From NCBI RefSeq assembly GCF_000816085.1, contig NZ_CP008747.1, positions 682,001 to 746,000 of the forward strand: a stretch of 64,000 bases of DNA, written 5' to 3'. Origin of the DNA: Staphylococcus hyicus. Lineage in GTDB: Bacteria > Bacillota > Bacilli > Staphylococcales > Staphylococcaceae. The position numbers were made by a program, and so were the translations under genes. Below the pieces are notes generated by a model. That model searched no databases, was not told the origin of the DNA, and saw nothing but the letters and a program-made list of their open reading frames with translations. Of this stretch, positions 60,051-64,000 are shown in pieces (the first letter of the stretch is position 1; the number at the start of each line of letters is the position of its first letter).

Positions 60051-61800
60051 TTATCAACGTGCGGACAGAAATATACAATATCGCGTGTTACTAGCGTGTA
60101 TCAAAGAATCATTATTTCCTGAAGATGCGCATGTGAACATGAATCCCTCGTCAATTGACATACAATTTCACCAACATGTGTTACATGTTAAATGCCAAAC
60201 ACAAAGTGCATTTTTTCAAATTCATTTAGAAGGTCCAATTACATATCAAGCTGGCGGTATAAAAAAAGAAATGGATTGTTTAGAAACGTTAATATTTTAT
60301 TTAGAAAGGTATTTCAATATTCCATTCCATGATCAATTGACTGAAGAATTGAAACATAGTCGTCTCGGAATGACGCTCACTTATGAGCAATACGAACAAC
60401 GAAAAATCGCTATGCAACACTCACTTAAAATGACGCGTTTACCTGATAAAATTAATTTTGTATCATGGCTAAGTCATATGCAAGGGAATAATGAATGGAC
60501 AAGCCTTTCATATACAGAAGGGATGGTATGGGAAGGTCATCCGTCACATCCGCTCACTAAAACAAAATTACCACTAAATGAATCTGAAATACGTGCTTAT
60601 GCGCCGGAATTCATGAAAACCGTATTGTTGCGTCTTGTACTTGTGCATCAAGATGAGCTAGCAATTACAGCGATGGATGGTAATGATCGCTTTATCGGTG
60701 AGCATGTTGTTCCAGAATTTAACGGTCGTCTCAAACAATTTCTTGAACCTTTGGGCTGTCAGTTAAATGAGTATCGCATTATGTTGGTTCATCCATGGCA
60801 ATATGAGCATGTCATTACGACTCAATTTGCTCATAGAATTCAAATGTTGCGTATTATTCCCACCCCGTACACAGTCCCGGCTAAAGCGACACTATCATTT
60901 AGAACAATGGCCTTGGATCAAAAACCATATCACATAAAATTGCCAGTTAACGTTCAAGCGACGAGTGCAGTGCGTACGGTGTCTACAGTTACGACAGTCG
61001 ATGGTCCTAAATTGAGCTATCAATTGCAACGGCTCTTAAATATTTATCCTACATTGCAAGTGGCTTTAGAGCCGTATGGTGCATACGTAAAAGAGGAGCC
61101 AGATATTGCACGTCAATTTGGCATGATTGTACGCCAATCTCCAGCAACGACGAATCAAAATAAATTGCAATTTGTGACAGCAGCTTTAACGCAGGAGAAT
61201 CCAGTGGATGAACAGATTACTGTAGATAGCTTAATCGAGTTTTTATATGACACGGTGAATGAAGAAACCATCGAACGTTTTATTAAAGACTATACTAATG
61301 CGTTAATACCACCTTTAATAGCTTATATACAAACATATGGTATTGCGCTTGAAGCACACCAACAAAATACAATACTTCAAATCGACCAACAAACAAGAGG
61401 ATTTTCATTTATTGTTAGAGATTTAGGTGGGTCGCGCATTGATCTTCCTACACTTCAAAAAGAGGTTCCTGATTTAACAATAACAAATCAAAGTTTAATC
61501 GCTGATAATATTGAAGCGGTCGTAGCAAAATTTCAACATGCAGTTATTCAAAATCAATTAGGAACGTTAATTGATCATTTCAGTCATATTCATCATATTG
61601 AAGAACATCGATTATATGCGATTGTAGCTGACTGTTTAGATAAATCGATAAAAAATCATTTGGCACATGCAGAGGTTTTAAATGATATCTTATTTGGTCA
61701 ATCAGTGACGGTGAAAGCGTTACTAAATATGCGCATGCATCAAAAAGTAAAATCTTATATGCAAATTGAATTAGCAAACCCAATTCAAAAAGAGGTGTAA
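60037..61800 (+). CDS. sfaB: SfaB, NIS-type staphyloferrin A synthetase
   Basis: The second IucA/IucC-type synthetase, 587 residues, with WEGHPSHPLTKTKLPL near residue 165 and LVHPWQYEHV near residue 250, the same nucleotide-binding motifs as SfaD. GIALEAHQQNTI near residue 430 and RDLGGSRIDL near residue 460 are further NIS hallmarks. In S. aureus SfaB adds the second citrate to citryl-ornithine. GGAGGT lies within the sfaA end. Confidence 0.92.
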   Translation: MKLTNYQRADRNIQYRVLLACIKESLFPEDAHVNMNPSSIDIQFHQHVLHVKCQTQSAFFQIHLEGPITYQAGGIKKEMDCLETLIFYLERYFNIPFHDQLTEELKHSRLGMTLTYEQYEQRKIAMQHSLKMTRLPDKINFVSWLSHMQGNNEWTSLSYTEGMVWEGHPSHPLTKTKLPLNESEIRAYAPEFMKTVLLRLVLVHQDELAITAMDGNDRFIGEHVVPEFNGRLKQFLEPLGCQLNEYRIMLVHPWQYEHVITTQFAHRIQMLRIIPTPYTVPAKATLSFRTMALDQKPYHIKLPVNVQATSAVRTVSTVTTVDGPKLSYQLQRLLNIYPTLQVALEPYGAYVKEEPDIARQFGMIVRQSPATTNQNKLQFVTAALTQENPVDEQITVDSLIEFLYDTVNEETIERFIKDYTNALIPPLIAYIQTYGIALEAHQQNTILQIDQQTRGFSFIVRDLGGSRIDLPTLQKEVPDLTITNQSLIADNIEAVVAKFQHAVIQNQLGTLIDHFSHIHHIEEHRLYAIVADCLDKSIKNHLAHAEVLNDILFGQSVTVKALLNMRMHQKVKSYMQIELANPIQKEV

Positions 61801-61803
61801 ATT

Positions 61804-62874
61804 GTGGCACATATCAATATTCATCTCAGTAAAATAAAATATAATGCATTACTGTTAAAACATATGCTTGAAGAACGCGGTATTCAAATGGTACCAGTGT
61901 TAAAGTGTGCGGCAGGGGATTCGGAGATTGCACAGCTTTTTGAAAAATTACCATTTCAACATGTGGCGGAATCTCGTTTGAAAATCATATCAGAAGCAAC
62001 ATCATCGCTAAATTATATGATGATAAAAGGTGCGACGCCAAATGAAATTGCCAAGCTCGTATCCCATACATCGATGAGCATTCAAACAGACTTGGATATC
62101 ATACGACGGATTAATACGGAAGCCCATAAGCAAAACAAACATCATCATATATTGTTGATGGTGGATTGGAAAGATGGGAGAGAAGGATTATTAACTTATG
62201 AAACTGTGGATTACTTGAATGAAATGATGCACATGGATCACATCTTTTTAAAAGGTTTAGCATTTAATTTTATGTGCTATCGACCGATGCCACCTACAGA
62301 AGAAGATATTAGTTATATTGAGCGTTTCTTAAATAGTATTGAACAAGAAACTGGATTCAATTTTACAACGATTTCAGGCGGGAATTCTAGCATGTTAACA
62401 CTTGCAATGTATCATGACTTAGGTAAAATCAATGAATTACGTATAGGTGAGGCAATTTTTAGAGGTTACGAAACGGCGCACAATCAACGGCTACCATTTT
62501 TGTATGATGATGCTATTGAGCTTGTAGGCCAAATCGTTGAAATTAAACCACGATTGAATTTATCCACCCATCAACCTTATATGCAAGCGTTAGTGGATAT
62601 CGGTAATTTAGATACAGTCGTGTCTGAATTAACCCCTGTGGATGCGAAGGTGAAAATTGTCGGAAGCACAAGTGACTTAATGTTAATCGACTTAGGAGAT
62701 ACACATGGATATCAAATCGGCGATACGATGACATTTAAAGTAGAATATGGTGCACTCGCCCATAGTATGCACTCGACTCAACTGTCTAAACAATATCTTT
62801 ACGATAAAGGTATAGAATTAATGCTGGAAAATTTGAAATGTACAAAAGAGAATAAAATTTTAAATAGATATTGA
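61804..62874 (+). CDS. sfaC: SfaC, ornithine racemase-like PLP protein
   Basis: A 356-residue fold-type III PLP enzyme like alanine racemase. The PLP-binding lysine is in VPVLKCAAGD near residue 34, followed by TIR-barrel strands and the C-terminal beta domain (KVEYGALAHSMHS). SfaC is thought to make D-ornithine for staphyloferrin A. GTG 61804 lies four bases after the sfaB stop with AGAGGTG upstream. It is the third gene of the sfaABC unit. Confidence 0.9.
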   Translation: MAHINIHLSKIKYNALLLKHMLEERGIQMVPVLKCAAGDSEIAQLFEKLPFQHVAESRLKIISEATSSLNYMMIKGATPNEIAKLVSHTSMSIQTDLDIIRRINTEAHKQNKHHHILLMVDWKDGREGLLTYETVDYLNEMMHMDHIFLKGLAFNFMCYRPMPPTEEDISYIERFLNSIEQETGFNFTTISGGNSSMLTLAMYHDLGKINELRIGEAIFRGYETAHNQRLPFLYDDAIELVGQIVEIKPRLNLSTHQPYMQALVDIGNLDTVVSELTPVDAKVKIVGSTSDLMLIDLGDTHGYQIGDTMTFKVEYGALAHSMHSTQLSKQYLYDKGIELMLENLKCTKENKILNRY

Positions 62875-62900
62875 CATTGAGAATCATTATCAACTAAAAT
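62871..62900 (+). promoter_or_regulatory. htsA promoter
   Basis: TTGACA (62871-62876), 18-base spacer, TAAAAT (62895-62900). The -35 box overlaps the sfaC stop codon. Confidence 0.78.
62878..62892 (+). promoter_or_regulatory. Fur box of htsA
   Basis: TGAGAATCATTATCA fills most of the promoter spacer and agrees with the Fur consensus at nearly every position. Confidence 0.9.
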
Positions 62901-62943
62901 GTAGGAAGTAAGCCGAATTACATAAGAAAAGGAGAATGTCATT

Positions 62944-63930
62944 GTGAACATTAAAAGAGCAATGAGTTTATTCACATTGGTAGCATTCATTATCATTCTT
63001 GCTGCATGTGGTAACGTAAGTGACTCTGGAAATTCAGATAGCAAGAGTAAAAGTGATGGCAAAGGCGTCGAAATAAAGCATGAAGGTGGAACTACAACAG
63101 TGAAAGGGGAACCTAAACGAGTTGTAGCACTTGAATATTCATTCGTAGATGCACTTGTTTCTCTTGGAGTCAAACCAGTAGGTATTGCAGATGATGGTAA
63201 AAAAGGAAATATTATCGCACCGATTAAAGATAAAGTAGGCGACTATAAGTCTGTGGGTGCTCGTAAACAACCTAACTTAGAAGTGATTAGTGAATTAAAA
63301 CCAGATTTAATCATTGCCGATAGTAACCGTCATAAAGGAAATTATGAGCAATTAAGCAAAATTGCCCCTACAATTATGTTACCAAGTTTAGATGCAGATT
63401 ATAAAGAAAACATTGAAGCATTTAAAACAATCGCAAAAGCATTATCTAAAGAAAAAGAAGCGGATAAACGCTTAGATGAACATAAACAAATCATCGATAA
63501 ATACAAAAAAGAAATTACAATGAACAAAGACTTGAAAGTATTACCAGCTGTAATTTCTCAATCAGGATTTTTAGCACATTCAGATAAATCTTATGTTGGT
63601 CAATTTTTAAATGAACTAGGATTTAAAGAAGCTTTAACAAAAGAGGTTGCGGATCAATTACCTGAATATTTAAATGCACCATACTTAAATATGAACTCAG
63701 AACAACTCGCTGAAGTTAACCCTGAACGTATGTTTATTATGGTCAATGGCGAAAAAGATCCACATTATGCTAAAATGAAAAAAGATCCAGTTTGGAAAGA
63801 TGTGAAAGCGGTTAAAGATAATCGTGTACACATCGTAGATAGACAAACTTGGGCGAAGTTCCGTGGGTTAATTTCTTCAGAAGAAATTGCTAAAGAACTT
63901 GCAGAAATTTCGAAAAAAGAACAAAAGTAA
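62944..63930 (+). CDS. htsA: HtsA, staphyloferrin A-binding lipoprotein
   Basis: A 328-residue class III siderophore-binding protein. The lipoprotein signal ends in LAAC, with the lipid-modified Cys22, then a Ser/Lys-rich linker. The two lobes include [20 protein letters not shown] near residue 42 and [20 protein letters not shown] near 118. In S. aureus HtsA captures ferric staphyloferrin A for HtsBC and FhuC. GTG 62944 follows AAGGAGA. It should be a surface protein made only in low iron. Confidence 0.93.
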   Translation: MNIKRAMSLFTLVAFIIILAACGNVSDSGNSDSKSKSDGKGVEIKHEGGTTTVKGEPKRVVALEYSFVDALVSLGVKPVGIADDGKKGNIIAPIKDKVGDYKSVGARKQPNLEVISELKPDLIIADSNRHKGNYEQLSKIAPTIMLPSLDADYKENIEAFKTIAKALSKEKEADKRLDEHKQIIDKYKKEITMNKDLKVLPAVISQSGFLAHSDKSYVGQFLNELGFKEALTKEVADQLPEYLNAPYLNMNSEQLAEVNPERMFIMVNGEKDPHYAKMKKDPVWKDVKAVKDNRVHIVDRQTWAKFRGLISSEEIAKELAEISKKEQK

Positions 63931-63987
63931 CACGAACAGTAATTGAGCAGTTCTAACAATGTTATTTATATAAAAAGGTGATTTCTA

Positions 63988-64000
63988 ATGTCTAAGCAAA
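63988..64000 (+). CDS. htsB: Start of a gene, probably HtsB permease (fragment)
   Basis: The first codons MSKQ appear after AAAAGGTGA; the rest is beyond the window. Assignment as the membrane permease htsB rests only on the usual order htsA-htsB-htsC. The region 63931-63987 shows no strong terminator, consistent with one operon. Confidence 0.45.

Overview
The window reads as the chromosome of a low-GC Gram-positive coccus of the genus Staphylococcus. The evidence is an FmhB/FemX peptidyltransferase, a complete S10-spc-alpha ribosomal block, a tagatose-6-phosphate type lac operon and a staphyloferrin A (sfa/hts) locus, in an order familiar from Staphylococcus aureus. Several genes and intergenic details differ from S. 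aureus as I recall it, so a coagulase-variable non-aureus species (for example the intermedius/hyicus side of the genus) is plausible. That species assignment is inference.

Layout. 1-4830: molybdenum cofactor genes (end of moaB, convergent moaC, then moeA-mobB-moaE-moaD-mobA-moaA). 4979-17816: accessory and envelope genes, namely a secreted endonuclease/exonuclease/phosphatase-type nuclease, a MarR regulator, a VOC protein, a small membrane protein, fmhB (first glycine of the interpeptide bridge), a large RND permease, a PLP aminotransferase, two small conserved proteins, an AEC transporter and a GNAT protein. 17938-21518: topB and a purine (NCS2) permease. 21816-35957: two tandem promoters and a structured leader, then rpsJ to rplQ, including secY, adk, infA and rpoA. 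Two genes in it are very short (rpmD and rpmJ). 36350-40692: ecfA1-ecfA2-ecfT, truA, then rplM-rpsI behind their own promoter and leader.

40850-45786 is a more variable stretch. It holds a zinc-protease-like protein coupled to a MerR-TipAS regulator, a methyltransferase under a perfect Fur box, a decayed acyltransferase pseudogene, a HAD phosphatase and a small membrane protein. 45970-52529 is lacR followed by lacA-lacB-lacD-lacF-lacE-lacG; lacC, the tagatose-6-phosphate kinase, is missing from its usual place between lacB and lacD. 52712-56610 carries an MDR oxidoreductase, a BCCT transporter and an MFS permease. 56806-64000 is the staphyloferrin A locus: sfaD is divergent from sfaA-sfaB-sfaC, then htsA and the first codons of the next gene (probably htsB). 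Fur boxes lie in both control regions.

Three iron-linked operators are visible (43313, 58834, 62878), so iron starvation should switch on siderophore synthesis, export and uptake, and also the orphan methyltransferase. The lac genes have a promoter, a candidate catabolite-response element and a candidate LacR operator, consistent with lactose induction and glucose repression. I see no rRNA or tRNA gene, CRISPR array, insertion sequence or prophage. I found no clearly new multi-gene system. The best leads are the lacC-less lac operon, the Fur-controlled methyltransferase with an altered SAM-binding loop, and the protease/MerR-TipAS pair.
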